From NCBI RefSeq assembly GCF_019097595.1, contig NC_080729.1:1421917-1485916 (forward strand): DNA of 64,000 bases. Direction: 5' to 3'. This DNA comes from Hemibagrus wyckioides. Taxonomy: Eukaryota; Chordata; Actinopteri; Siluriformes; Bagridae. Both the position numbers and the translations under genes were made by a program. Positions within the stretch are counted from its first letter, which is position 1. Each line of letters starts with the position of its first letter. The notes beneath the pieces are model-generated. The model worked only from the letters and a program-made list of their open reading frames with translations. It was not told where the DNA came from and did not search any database. Below, piece after piece: positions 1-12,146 of this stretch.

Positions 1-2712
1 CACACACAGTGTTCAGTGTGAAGAGGTTCTTTAACACACACACACACACACAGTGTTCAGTGTGAAGAGGTTCTTTAACACACACACACACACAGTGTTC
101 AGTGTGAAGAGGTTCTTTAACACACACACACACAGTGTTCAGTGTGAAGAGGATCTTTAACACACACACACACACAGTGTTCAGTGTGAAGAGGTTCTTT
201 AACACACACACACACACAGTGTTCAGTGTGAAGAGGTTCTTTAACACACACACACACACAGTGTTCAGTGTGAAGAGGTTCTTTAACACACACACACACA
301 CACACAGTGTTCAGTGTGAAGAGGTTCTTTAACACACACACACACAGTGTTCAGTGTGAAGAGGTTCTTTAACACACACACACACAGTGTTCAGTGTGAA
401 GAGGTTCTTTAACACACACACACACACAGTGTTCAGTGTGAAGAGGTTCTTTAACACACACACACACACACAGTGTTCAGTGTGAAGAGGTTCTTTAACA
501 CACACACACACACAGTGTTCAGTGTGAAGAGGTTCTTTAACACACACACACACAGTGTTCAGTGTGAAGAGGTTCTTTAACACACACACACACACAGTGT
601 TCAGTGTGAAGAGGTTCTTTAACACACACACACACAGTGTTCAGTGTGAAGAGGTTCTTTAACACACACACACACACACAGTGTTCAGTGTGAAGAGGTT
701 CTTTAACACACACACACACACAGTGTTCAGTGTGAAGAGGTTCTTTAACACACACACACACACAGTGTTCAGTGTGAAGAGGTTCTTTAACACACACACA
801 CACAGTGTTCAGTGTGAAGAGGTTCTTTAACACACACACACACACACAGTGTTCAGTGTGAAGAGGTTCTTTAACACACACACACACACACAGTGTTCAG
901 TGTGAAGAGGTTCTTTAACACACACACACAGTGTTCAGTGTGAAGAGGTTCTTTAACACACACACACAGTGTTCAGTGTGAAGAGGTTCTTTAACACACA
1001 CACACACAGTGTTCAGTGTGAAGAGGATCTTTAACACACACACACACACAGTGTTCAGTGTGAAGAGGTTCTTTAACACACACACACACACAGTGTTCAG
1101 TGTGAAGAGGTTCTTTAACACACACACACACACAGTGTTCAGTGTGAAGAGGTTCTTTAACACACACACACACACAGTGTTCAGTGTGAAGAGGTTCTTT
1201 AACACACACACACACACAGTGTTCAGTGTGAAGAGGTTCTTTAACACACACACACACACAGTGTTCAGTGTGAAGAGGTTCTTTAACACACACACACACA
1301 CAGTGTTCAGTGTGAAGAGGTTCTTTAACACACACACACACAGTGTTCAGTGTGAAGAGGTTCTTTAACACACACACACACACAGTGTTCAGTGTGAAGA
1401 GGTTCTTTAACACACACACACACAGTGTTCAGTGTGAAGAGGTTCTTTAACACACACACACACACAGTGTTCAGTGTGAAGAGGTTCTTTAACACACACA
1501 CACACACAGTGTTCAGTGTGAAGAGGTTCTTTAACACACACACACACACACAGTGTTCAGTGTGAAGAGGTTCTTTAACACACACACACACACACAGTGT
1601 TCAGTGTGAAGAGGTTCTTTAACACACACACACACACACAGTGTTCAGTGTGAAGAGGTTCTTTAACACACACACACACACACAGTGTTCAGTGTGAAGA
1701 GGTTCTTTAACACACACACACACACACAGTGTTCAGTGTGAAGAGGTTCTTTAACACACACACACACACACAGTGTTCAGTGTGAAGAGGTTCTTTAACA
1801 CACACACACAGTGTTCAGTGTGAAGAGGTTCTTTAACACACACACACACACACAGTGTTCAGTGTGAAGAGGTTCTGTAACACACACACACACTGTTCAG
1901 TGTGAAGAGGTTCTTTAACACACACACACACACAGTGTTCAGTGTGAAGAGGTTCTTTAACACACACACACACAGTGTTCAGTGTGAAGAGGTTCTTTAA
2001 CACACACACAGTGTTCAGTGTGAAGAGGTTCTTTAACACACACACACACACACACAGTGTTCAGTGTGAAGAGGTTCTTTAACACACACACACACACACA
2101 CACACAGTGTTCAGTGTGAAGAGGTTCTTTAACACACACACACACACAGTGTTCAGTGTGAAGAGGTTCTTTAACACACACACACACAGTGTTCAGTGTG
2201 AAGAGGTTCTTTAACACACACACACACACAGTGTTCAGTGTGAAGAGGTTCTTTAACACACACACACACACACACAGTGTTCAGTGTGAAGAGGTTCTTT
2301 AACACACACACACACTGTTCAGTGTGAAGAGGTTCTTTAACACACACACACACACACAGTGTTCAGTGTGAAGAGGTTCTTTAACACACACACACACAGT
2401 GTTCAGTGTGAAGAGGTTCTTTAACACACACACACACACACAGTGTTCAGTGTAAAGAGGTTCTTTAACACACACACACACACACACACAGTGTTCAGTG
2501 TGAAGAGGTTCTGTAACACACACACACACTGTTCAGTGTGAAGAGGTTCTTTAACACACACACACACACACACAGTGTTCAGTGTGAAGAGGTTCCTTAA
2601 CACACACACACACACACACACACAGTGTTCAGTGTGAAGAGGTTCTTTAACACACACACACACACAGTGTTCAGTGTGAAGAGGTTCTTTAACACACACA
2701 CACACACACATT
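1..2712. repeat. Minisatellite of (CA)n plus 26-bp core, truncated by window edge
   Basis: About 70 tandem units fill this stretch. Each unit is a CA run of variable length followed by a nearly invariant 26-bp core that begins GTGTTCAGTGTGAAG and ends GGTTCTTTAA. Almost all length variation is in the CA part. Core variants are rare: GGATCT at about 151 and 1026, CTGTAA at about 1875 and 2512, and CACTGTTCAG at about 1892, 2313 and 2528. The window opens inside a unit, so the array continues to the left. Open frames on both strands here (repeats of HTEHCVCVCV or NTHTHTVFSVK type) are artefacts of the repeat. Confidence 0.97.
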
Positions 2713-3242
2713 GTTCAGTGTGTTTGAACAGAACCCTGGTTTGTTCTCCTCTTCTGTGCGGTTCTTTAGGAAAGTGAGAACCCAGACATCACACTGGGGT
2801 CTGAGAGTGTTCGAGTCGTGTGTGTCTCAGTCTCGGACTGATTCAGAGTGTATTCAGTTGAGAAAGTGATTTGACTCTGAATCGATTCCATGCAGGAAGT
2901 GAATCATATCATGGCTTTTGGGTTACTGAACTAAGCCAAAGGACAAGGCTGTAGTACTCCATATTTCTGAGCAAAAAGATAAAGAGATAATGTACAATGT
3001 TCTGGTTGCCATAGTAACAGCTGGTTTACAGAGAGGTGGGCGATGGATGCTCCACTGATTCAGGACAGGGGAGTTTCCACCGAAAACACCACAGCATTGT
3101 CTTATTAACCTGACTGTTTACACAGCCGCTGTAACTGAGCGAAGGAATAAAGAACTTATTCTGTATGAAGGATAAATAACAAATAAAATAAAGTTATGTA
3201 GAAGTGTCACAGCATTAAATATAACTAAAAATTGATTTACTG

Positions 3243-3245
<3 letters not shown>
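2713..3245. other. Non-coding flank with a dispersed repeat fragment
   Basis: No gene is visible. From about 2998 to 3170 the sequence matches, in plus orientation, the middle of a dispersed repeat also found at 7438, 18455, 20036 and 33628 (the 'catagtaacagct' and 'gctccactgat' blocks). The rest is unique sequence. Confidence 0.5.
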
Positions 3246-3274
<29 letters not shown>

Positions 3275-3277
3275 GGT
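3246..3277. repeat. (ATT)n microsatellite
   Basis: About ten uninterrupted ATT units. Confidence 0.9.
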
Positions 3278-4162
3278 CCAGTTTTTTCCTCCTCTCTTGT
3301 CCTGATTGGCTGTTAGATAGTGTATTTAACTTCTAACTTGAAAAGAATGCTTTATGGAAAGCCTCTGTAGGTGTGACATTATCGCAGGTTCGTCACTGTA
3401 TGATTTTCCCACGCAGTTTAACGGCGCTGCTACACCATTCAGGCAAAATTCTGACAAAGCATCAAACTGCTGCATTGCACAAAGACAGCCACAGGAGGGG
3501 GATTTTAAAAACAGTGTGCAGTTCATCAAGGCTGAAGCTTCACACTGGCCGGAGTAACGCTGCTGAATCATTTCACATCATCGGCAAAATATCCGCCTTA
3601 ACATGAAGGACTCGTCAGGGCTCTGGGGTCATTCTGTTTCCTCTGGAGATCCCAGGACTGCCCATTTCAGCCTGTGCCTCGGGTCTCGGGCTCGGTTCTA
3701 CTCCACCACTCCGCTAATCGAGTGTGATATCACCGGCGGGGAAAAAACTAGCCACACACCGGAGTTATTTAATGTTAACCAGCAATTAAAGCGGTTTCAT
3801 TCGGGTGAGCACAGTTACACACTGCTGGGGTCAAAAACAGGAAGTGGAGCAGGAACTAGCACTGTGCTCAAATGCTAAAAGGAATAGTCTTCTTTATACT
3901 CTTTAAAAACTTCCTGATAGTTAATATCTTTAAGTGTTATGTTGTATCTCGGTTATTTATGTTAATATGTATATTACCCACAATGCACTGCAGGTATAAC
4001 GTCAAACAGAAGGAAATAAAATAAACATGCGCTGGCGCTATAGTGTAAAAAAACAATAGGAATGTTATGTATGTAGTTAGCATGTTTTTCTCACCAAACC
4101 ACTAATTAGACCGTTTACCCCTTAGCTAATTTGCTACAGAAGCTCGAATGCTTGTCAATGTT

Positions 4163-4164
<2 letters not shown>
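3278..4164. other. No supported gene
   Basis: Plus-strand frames of 67 to 91 codons exist (for example 3603-3878), but they have no recognisable domain, no good splice context and no neighbouring exon. I treat the stretch as non-coding. Confidence 0.4.

Positions 4165-4165
<1 letters not shown>

Positions 4166-4193
<28 letters not shown>
4166..4193. repeat. (CA)n microsatellite
   Basis: Uninterrupted CA run. Confidence 0.9.
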
Positions 4194-5900
4194 TGGAGGA
4201 TTTCTGTAACATGATTCACATGACAGAACGTGTGAAAGTAGGAGGAGTTTCTCTGGAGGATGTAAGGTGATGACATCATGTTGTGGAGTCTATCCTGGGA
4301 TTCACATTTCCTTCACACAGCTGGTGCAGATGTTCTGCCTACCTGTATGATTTTTTTTGGTCTTATCAGGACACGCAGGGAGACGTGTCTCAGGAATGAT
4401 CCGGATCGGTCAGATGATGATTAGCCGAGTCAGATGTGGCCCTGAGTTTGAGATGCCGGACGAGTTTGGTCGGTTTTATTCGGCTCGGATTTCAGTTACC
4501 GTGAGAATAGGCGTGGATCGACTCCTTACAGCCGGGAATTTTTCCTCCATAATCTGGTTGCCGTTGCACTTCCTGCTGCATATCTCCCAAATCTCCCAGT
4601 ATATAACCTTGAATGTTTTGCTCCTTGAGCTCCAGCTCATTACTACAATAAAACGCAGTCAGCTTAAACGCGGCCCGTATCAGAACATCTATCAGATATT
4701 ACACGCTTAGGTTTCTACTCCAGAGTTGAATTTATGATGTTTAAAAATAGCCTAGTGTTTTCTGCCAAGCTGCCAATCACCCGCCTGTTTGTGCTGGATG
4801 AAACCCCAGCGGTCCTCTGACTTATAAAGTCACTCAAATGAATTCTGGACCAATTTGGCTCTTAAATGGACCTCATTTGAGCAAAGACAGGCCTTTCTAT
4901 CTCCTTTAAATAAACCGACTGTCAGGGGTTTTAAGTGTGCAGTAAACAGGCCGGATGTCAGGAGATAGCCATCATCCGTCAGACACTGGCTTCCTAAAAG
5001 CACCACGACTTTCAGGAAGCCTTCAGTCTCAGTCTGGAGCTTTAAGGGCTGTAAAAAAAAAACAGTGTAAAGACCAGGGACAGGACGAGAGTGGACAGAG
5101 ACATCTCAGAGATCTGTGATGGACATAAAGAAAAATGTCTAAACCATGTTTATGTGATTCATCTGCAGATCTTCTCATCCTGGGAGCAGATTTCAGTCCA
5201 GAGAAGTTACTGATACAACCTGGGTTCATTTTATTACTTATTTATTTATTTTTACCAATACTCACCTTGTGTGAATCAGAGCTTGTGTTTATTCAGCCAG
5301 TGTGCAGTTTGGATGAGATCATGAGCGAGGGAATGTATCTGATCAGCAGAAAGAGTGTGTGGTACTAATCCCCTCCACACAGACTGGAATCAGAGGACAA
5401 TACACACATGTGCTAGCTCAGGGAAGTCGCACAATGACACATCACACCAGCCTCACACAATCTTTATCCAGTATTTATCCAGCAAAGCAAATAATGCATC
5501 AGAACGCCGGAGCGACTTTAAACATCGCTTTTTGTACCTACAGAGAATAAATATGGGCGTGTCTGTGAAGTGTTTCATCATCCAGTCATTCAAATAATGA
5601 TTAGCATTGAGACCGAGTGCAAACATCCACCGACGAGCAAGGAGAGTCTCCAGAGAACACCTGGCTGATAAGGTGTCCCTCAAGGCTCAGTATTAGGTCT
5701 GCTGTGCTTTGTGTTTTGCTCTGTGTTAAAGGTGTAATGCAGTGACACTGTCACTCCGTGAACCCGATGTGGGCGTGGACTAAAGCTGAAGACGGAAAAC
5801 GTTTGTCAGCAGTGACAGTTCCTTCACTACATCACTCGGGTTCATAAGTGAAAAAGACAAAATGGCGATTAAATGGAGGAAAAGCGACTCATGAACACAC
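4194..5900. other. Non-coding, nothing recognised
   Basis: Short open frames on both strands (such as 4357-4710 plus and 5029-5229 minus) have no recognisable product. I see no repeat family or site I can defend. Confidence 0.4.
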
Positions 5901-5901
5901 T

Positions 5902-5929
5902 CACACACACACACACACACACACACACT
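5902..5929. repeat. (CA)n microsatellite
   Basis: Uninterrupted CA run after a short imperfect start. Confidence 0.9.
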
Positions 5930-6505
5930 ATTCTTCCTCTTACAAAGTGCTATAATAGTCTTATTTGTGGTCATTTATGGATCGTATTTTTCTATGTGTA
6001 CAGTACATCAGGAATGTTTTATGAAGCATGTATTAAACATTAAATCTGTTTATTGGCTGCATGTCTTACTGCATGTCTTTATTACATATTATTTATTCTT
6101 AATAAATAGAATATTCTGAATTTTGTTAATGAAGCGTTTCCTTAAAAATGATCTTGTAACTAATACCTGACTGCTGTATGCTTTATACTTTGCCTTGTCT
6201 GATTTAATATGCTAAACTGGTAGCTATAGACTTACCTGTTAGCATATACCTGTTAGCAGCATTAGCCTTGTAGATGAAGAGGAAAAATAAAGACATTTGT
6301 GGTCACTTTTCTTTATCAGCAGTTTATAAAGTGTGAAGACACTTCAGCACTCGTCTGCAGTTCCTGTTTAGTTCTTGCTCAGGATGTGACACAACTTTGT
6401 ACATCAGCAATAAAATATCTGATTCTGATCACATTTCGAAGCTTTAGCAGCGAGAGCCGTCTTGTTCGAGATGATAAGAGCCGTACGGAAGGTACAAGTC
6501 CTTAC
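5930..6505. other. Putative intron or flank of the minus-strand exons
   Basis: AT-rich unique sequence with no further exon I could defend. It lies just downstream, in minus orientation, of the donor at 6505-6504. Confidence 0.3.
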
Positions 6506-6698
6506 CTGGTTTGGGGATCACCTTCAGGCTGTGCTCCTGAAGCTCCTGGTGTTGGTTCGGTGTGGATCTCAGCAGGTTTCCTTCACTGCCGGCTCTCATC
6601 AGCCTCTCTCCCACGATCAGCATCCTGGAGCGATCCCCCGGCATCTCCTTCCGCGACTGCTTCGACGTTTTCACCAGACGTGACGAGATCATTTTCCG
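6506..6698 (-). CDS. Candidate internal exon of an unidentified minus-strand gene (second of two)
   Basis: Reading on the minus strand, a CACAG acceptor precedes CGG AAA ATG at 6698. The frame stays open for 64 codons plus one base and stops at a perfect donor, CCAG|GTAAGG, at 6506/6505. The product is basic and serine-rich, with a conserved-looking segment MLIVGERLMRAGSEGNLLR and then HSLKVIPKPG. No domain is recognised. Its incoming phase (0) matches the outgoing phase of the candidate exon at 6864-6992, which would leave a 165-bp intron. The codons favour G or C in third positions, unlike the flanks. The acceptor has a weak pyrimidine tract, so the 5' edge is uncertain. An old pseudogene is the main alternative. 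Confidence 0.45.
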
Positions 6699-6863
6699 CT
6701 GTGTCAACGTAATGACGTATCCCTTCTCAAGATCCAGATCTCTGGATCTTCTCGCCTCGGCAGCTTAAAGAGGAAGCTGTTTCCTCTTGTACAGGAACTT
6801 CATGGTGCTTGCTCAGAAGTTTGGACCAGAAAAGAGGCTGCTTCAGCCCCTGTCCTGTCTGAC

Positions 6864-6992
6864 CAGATCCGAGTCCGAGCCTCCGACGCCGCTGTCCCTC
6901 ACTAATCCCTCCACACTCAGCACAAACGCTCCCTCCGGCTCCGAGCTCAGGAAGGACTCAGATCTCTCGTAGCACTCGGCTAGCTGTGTGAG
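6864..6992 (-). CDS. Candidate internal exon of an unidentified minus-strand gene (first of two)
   Basis: On the minus strand an acceptor TGTGCAG at 6993 opens a frame reading LTQLAECYERSESFLSSEPE and on through GLVRDSGVGGSDSDL. An in-frame TAA lies just upstream of the acceptor, as expected for intron. The frame could run to a TGA at 6843, but the donor CTG|GTCAGA at 6864 keeps phase 0 and joins the next exon in frame. The product looks like a coiled-coil or linker segment with a phospho-acceptor-like serine-rich tail. I do not recognise the family. Upstream exons would lie to the right of 7000, but I could not identify any. Confidence 0.42.
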
Positions 6993-7040
6993 CTGCACAT
7001 GGATTTAACGAGGCGAGACGATTACTGTGGAGTGAGGGAG

Positions 7041-7067
7041 CGAGAGAGAGAGAGAGAGAGAGAGAGA
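7041..7067. repeat. (GA)n microsatellite
   Basis: Uninterrupted GA run. On the minus strand it gives a CT-rich tract upstream of the candidate exon at 6992. Confidence 0.9.
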
Positions 7068-7207
7068 AAGATTTATTCCCTAACTGCATGCGTCATGGCG
7101 TCATGCTGAGAGGAAAGAACCTCGAAATGATGGACGTCCAGCAGAAATTGCAGCGTTTACAGAAATCAAAGTCAGCAGAAGCAGGACGTTTGTTCTAACG
7201 TCAGGTT

Positions 7208-7228
7208 CACACACACACACACACACAC
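7208..7228. repeat. (CA)n microsatellite
   Basis: Short CA run. Confidence 0.9.
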
Positions 7229-7437
7229 CGTCATCATCACGTCTCCTCTGCTTACATCATCCACTGTCAGATTTTAAAGTTCTTCTCATTCTCACTATAG
7301 GAGTTTATGATTATATGCAAATAATTTCAAGGCCTTCGTCACGAATCCAAAGCGAAATCCAGGATATTGTTTCTCAAAGCTCTGGAGTGTGATATCAACA
7401 AAAAAATAGTATCAAAAAATACCTGATTTATTTAAAG

Positions 7438-8160
7438 GTGTGGAACAAATCACAGGTTTATAATCATTTCACTGGTATAACATATTATTGTTTCTATAGC
7501 AACAGCTTGTTCAGAGGGACGTGTAACACACTGGTACCACTGGAACGAACTGGAGTAACTGGTTACAGCTGCTATAATGTAAGTGACAACAGAAGCCACC
7601 TTTCACATCACGCTACACCAACCAGGCATAACATTTTGACCTAATATAGTGTTGGTCCCTCTTTTGCTGCTAAAACAGCCCTGACCCGTCCTGCACTGTG
7701 TATTCTGACCCCTTTCTATCAGAACCAGCATTAACTTCTTCAGCAATTTGAGCAACAGTAGCTCGTCTCATGACCCTGTCACCAGTTCACCACTGTTCCT
7801 TCCTTGGATAGATACTGACCACTGCAGACCGGAAACACCCCACAAGAGCTGCATTTTTGGAGATGCTCTGATCCAGTGGTCTAGCCATCACAATTTGGTC
7901 CTTTTGGTCAAACTCAAAGGTCAAATCCTTACACTTGTCCATTTCTTTAATACATCAACTTTGAGGACAAAATGTTGATTTGCTGCCTAATATATCCCAC
8001 CCACTAACAGGTGCCATGATGAGGAGATACTCAGTCTTATTCACTTCACTGGTCACTGCTCACAATGTTATGGCTGAACGGTGTATGTTACTATAAACAG
8101 ATAAAAATGACCATGTGTTATTCTTTAATAAATAAAAATTGTAACTTTTGGCATATTTCT
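7438..8160 (+). repeat. Dispersed MITE-like repeat interrupted by a Tc1-like insertion
   Basis: The left part (about 7438-7612) carries the 'tatagcaacagcttgttcagagg' to 'gctgctataatgtaagtga' blocks seen intact at 20130-20430. The right part (about 8086-8160) resumes with 'actataaacagataaaaa', matching about 20480-20510. The gap between them is exactly a Tc1-like derivative, so this is a nested insertion. Confidence 0.6.
7613..8085 (-). mobile_element. Tc1/mariner-like deletion derivative (copy 1)
   Basis: The ends read 'tacaccaaccaggcataacat' on the left and, on the opposite strand, 'tacaccgttcagccataaca' on the right, so they are imperfect inverted repeats flanked by TA. Internal sequence is shared, reversed, with the copies at 9195 and 14089, including the 'gatcagagcatctccaaaactg' region. 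The transposase centre is missing. It is non-autonomous and carries no coding sequence. Confidence 0.8.
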
Positions 8161-9194
8161 GTGGTATAAGAGGAATAAAGACTTCAGCAGGTGCCATTTT
8201 TGACATATTTACTCATAAATGAACTTCATTTCTCTAAAATCTGAGCAGCTAGTGGACATTAGCAGAGGCTGTTTTTTTAGTTAACATTTAGTAACATTAT
8301 AGAAAATGTAAATAAAACTTTAATGATGTCGTTAGAGAATAATTTCACAGCTGTACTCCAGCGACATGACTTCTTTAAAATAATAAAGAGATATAATATG
8401 CTTTTGTAAATCATTGTGATTTTAATATTGAGTAAAATGATCAGAACAGTTACTTTAATCAGTCTTTATTACAGCGATTTAAATGGGTTTAACGTAATAA
8501 ACTGTTAATAAGCTCAGTTATAACATGGAATTAATGAATTATTATTAAATAATAAAACTCTCCGAACATGGGTGAGTTTCTGACAGCTTTTTGATTCTGT
8601 CCCCAACTTTCTTAATCAAAATAAAAATCTTAGCCATAAATTAATTTCTGTTTAATTAATTCATTATAAAATGGTTAACGCTAGCAGCATGGTTAAAGCC
8701 AGTTCTCTGTCAAAATACAGAAACACAAACAAACAAGTGAAAGGATGAGTTCCTGAGCTGGAGGCTGCTCCGTGTAACATCCTGTTTATTACTGAGTTTT
8801 TCTCTGCATCATTAAAACCTATTTTTATTGCAGGCCGTGAGAAGCCTGAGGGAGGGCCGCCGCTCTAATTTGCTCTCTTGTACCCCGGGGATGAGAAATA
8901 AATTCTGTGTGCAAATGTAAAAAGGTGACAAACAATCCAAAAATACTGCAGCTGGAGGAGCGATGTTCACACGCACACCAGAGATACCAGTTACGCTGCT
9001 CTAATGTGAGAACAATGCTAAACGTACAATATACATATGAATGCTAGTTATTTATTTAGGATATATATGTGTTGCGCTATGTTGCTAGCTTTAGCAGTAG
9101 CTACTTAACTTCAACAGCCAAGGTCACTGAGCTAGCAAAATTTAGGCTAAATATCATATCACTAAAATCCTGCTAACTGAAGTTATGCTAACAT
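8161..9194. other. AT-rich non-coding sequence with one complex block
   Basis: Mostly AT-rich unique sequence. About 8815-8960 is compositionally different (GCCGTGAGAAGCCTGAGGG followed by a CTCTAATTTGCTCTC stretch). It resembles either an exon after a 'tttttattgcag' acceptor or a conserved non-coding element. No donor supports the exon reading. Confidence 0.3.
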
Positions 9195-9727
9195 ATACAC
9201 AGGTGAGATATAACACTGTGAGCAGTGAGAGGTGAAGTGAATAAGACTGAGTATCTCCTCATCATGGCACCTGTTAGTGGGTGGGATATATCAGGCAGCA
9301 AATCAACATTTTGTCCTCAAAGTTGATGTTAGAAGCAGGAAAAATGGACAAGCGTAAGGATTTGAGCTTTGAGTTTGACGAAGGGCCAAACTGTGATGGC
9401 TAGACCACTGGATCAGAGCATCTCCAAAACTGCAGCTCTTGTGGGGTGTTCCTGGTCTGCAGTGGTCAGTATCTATCAAAGGTTTCCTTTAAGTCCTGTA
9501 AGTCCTTTAAGTCCTGTAAGTCCTTTAAGTCCTGGAGCTGGAGGCCCCACTTCGCAACTTACAGGACTTAAAGGATCTGCTGCTAAAATCTTGCTGCCAG
9601 ATACCACAGCACACCTACAGGGATCTAGTAGAATCAATGCCTCGGCAGGTCAGGGATGTTTTGGCAGTGAAAGGGGGACCAACACAATATTAGACAGGTG
9701 GTCATAATGTTATGGCTGATCAGTGTA
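9195..9727 (+). mobile_element. Tc1/mariner-like deletion derivative (copy 2)
   Basis: It starts 'tatacacaggtgagatataa' and ends 'atggctgatcagtgta'. The first about 290 bp and last about 200 bp match the longer copy at 14089-15289, but the catalytic core is absent. At the deletion point (about 9483-9535) there is a small tandem of 'agtcctttaagtcctgta'. It carries no functional coding sequence, and an open frame at 9369-9707 is a by-product. Confidence 0.8.
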
Positions 9728-10688
9728 TATTGTGTTTGAAGTTCTTTCAATTTAACAGTCCACATCAATAAATGTAAATGAAAATGGATAAGAATGAATA
9801 TTCTTTGTAAATTCTTGCTGTGGTATTAGATTAGCATGACAGCGCTTTATTTTCTGTATAATAGCTATTAAAAAAACACGGGTGATTACTGGACATGTTA
9901 AAAAAACAGCATTGTCCAATCTTTTTTTCTAAACCCTCAGGTCTGTCTGAAAGCTGTCGTATGTTTTAGATGTAAAAAGTCTCCATATTGGGAGCCTCAG
10001 CGTCTCAGGAGTACGTTACTCAGATAAATCATTAACCTCCTCCTCCTTTTGAAAGCACAAACTCTGTTTGTAATAAACGCCTTCAGGATTAGCGTCTTCA
10101 AATATCAGGAGGGCCTTCGTTCTTCTGCCTCAGTGCCGCTGCTGCTCCTGATGAGCATAAAATCTATCACACGGAACAATAACTGCGGCGCTGAGGAAAA
10201 TACGCCTCCCATAAGCGCTGTTTTCAGTCATTAGTCTCTCTCCACAACGTCTCCAAACTGGAACCGCAGCGCAGGAGCGAGAAGACCGATGAGACCGCCG
10301 ATCGTAACGCGGATCCTGAGAGCCGGAGCTTTCGGGTCGAGTCTGCTCAGGTTTTTAATGGATTGCGATAAAAGAGGACGAGATGGATCTGCTCAGGGAC
10401 ACTCGCAGGAAGTGTTTACTCACAGTGAGAAATATTTACAGGAATATAGGAGGAAGGCTTCGGGCCCGAGCGTTAATGAGGCTGGATCTGATATCAGTGC
10501 ATGAGCTTCATTAAGAAGACGGACGTGCAGATGTGCAGCTGTAGAGACGTGTGGTGGTGTCATCCAAGGTTCAGTCCCAGGACTGACTGAGACACATTTC
10601 CCATAATCATCTCAATAAAATGATGCTGGAGCAAAATCTCCAACTGACAAAAAAAACTACCAGAACTTCTGGAATATCACGTCCAGGA
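9728..10688. other. Non-coding unique sequence
   Basis: No gene recognised. From about 10020 to 10500 the sequence is balanced in composition and non-repetitive, with open frames on the plus strand that match nothing I know. It could be regulatory. Confidence 0.3.
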
Positions 10689-10689
10689 T

Positions 10690-11926
10690 CAGGACAGGAT
10701 CTGTACAGCGTCAGGACAGGACCAGCACAGGATCAGTACAGGACCAGGATCAGGACAGCATCAGGATCAGGATCAGGATCAGTACAGGATCAGGATCAGT
10801 ACAGGATCAGGATCAGTACAGCATCAGGATCAGTACAGGATCAGGATCAGTACAGCATCAGGATCAGTACAGGATCAGGATCAGTACAGCATCAGGATCA
10901 GTACAGGATCAGGATCAGTACAGGATCAGGATCAGTACAGCATCAGGATCAGGGTCAGTACAGCATCAGGATCAGTACAGGATCAGGATCAGTACAGGAT
11001 CAGGATCAGTACAGCATCAGGATCAGTACAGGATCAGGATCAGTACAGGATCAGGATCAGTACAGGATCAGGATCAGTACAGCATCAGGATCAGGGTCAG
11101 TACAGCATCAGGATCAGTACAGCATCAGGATCAGGGTCAGTACAGGATCAGGATCAGTACAGCATCAGGATCAGGGTCAGTACAGGATCAGGATCAGTAC
11201 AGCATCAGGATCAGGATCAGTACAGGATCAGGATCAGTACAGGATCAGGATCAGTACAGCATAAGGATCAGGATCAGTACAGGATCAGGATCAGTACAGC
11301 ATCAGGATCAGTACAGGATCAGGATCAGTACAGGATTAGGATCAGTACAGCATCAGGATCAGTACAGGATCAGGATCAGTACAGGATCAGGATCAGTACA
11401 GGATCAGGATCAGGGTCAGTACAGCATCAGGATCAGTACAGCATCAGGATCAGTACAGGATCAGGATCAGTACAGGATCAGGATCAGTACAGCATCAGGA
11501 TCAGTACAGGATCAGAATCAGTACAGGATCAGGATCAGTACAGCATCAGGATCAGTACAGGATCAGGATCAGTACAGCATCAGGATCAGTACAGCATCAG
11601 GATCAGTACAGGATCAGGATCAGTACAGCATCAGGGTCAGTACAGCATCAGGATCAGTACAGCATCAGGATCAGGATCAGTACAGCATCAGGATCAGTAC
11701 AGGATCAGGATCAGTACAGCATCAGGATCAGGATCAGGATCAGGATCAGTACAGCATCAGGGTCAGTACAGGATCAGTACAGCATCAGGATCAGGATCAG
11801 TACAGCATCAGGATCAGTACAGGATCAGGATCAGTACAGCATCAGGATCAGGATCAGTACAGCATCAGGATCAGGATCAGTACAGCATCAGGATCAGGAT
11901 CAGTACAGCATCAGGATCAGTACAGG
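10690..11926. repeat. 17-bp minisatellite, GATC-rich
   Basis: The array is built from GGATCA, GCATCA and GTACA blocks. The commonest unit is the 17-mer GGATCAGGATCAGTACA, alternating with GCATCAGGATCAGTACA. Occasional GGGTCA substitutions and extra GGATCA hexamers shift the phase. A 214-codon plus-strand frame (QDQYRIRISTASGS pattern) is a repeat artefact. Confidence 0.95.
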
Positions 11927-12010
11927 ATTTAACATAAACACACCAAAAAATGGCAAAACTCCTGTAGGTGTTGGAGGAAGAAACCTCATGGAAACAAACA
12001 AACAAATGAC

Positions 12011-12146
12011 TGTAAATGTGTAAGCCACACACTGACCGTTACTGTAAATGTGTAAGCCACACACTGACCGTTACTGTAAATGTGTAAGCCACACACTGAC
12101 CGTTACTGTAAATGTGTAAGCCACACACTGACCGTTACTGTAAATG
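12011..12146. repeat. 32-bp tandem repeat, four copies plus a partial
   Basis: The unit begins TGTAAATGTGTAAGCCACAC and ends CTGACCGTTAC. Starts fall at 12011, 12043, 12075 and 12107, with a partial copy at 12139. The copies appear identical, which suggests recent expansion. Confidence 0.95.

Noticed and set aside
1..2712. CRISPR-like appearance of regularly spaced repeats
   Set aside because: The spacers are all CA runs and the context is vertebrate. It is a minisatellite.
10620..11264. 214-codon plus-strand open frame
   Set aside because: Translation of the 17-bp minisatellite. It ends where a base substitution breaks the frame.
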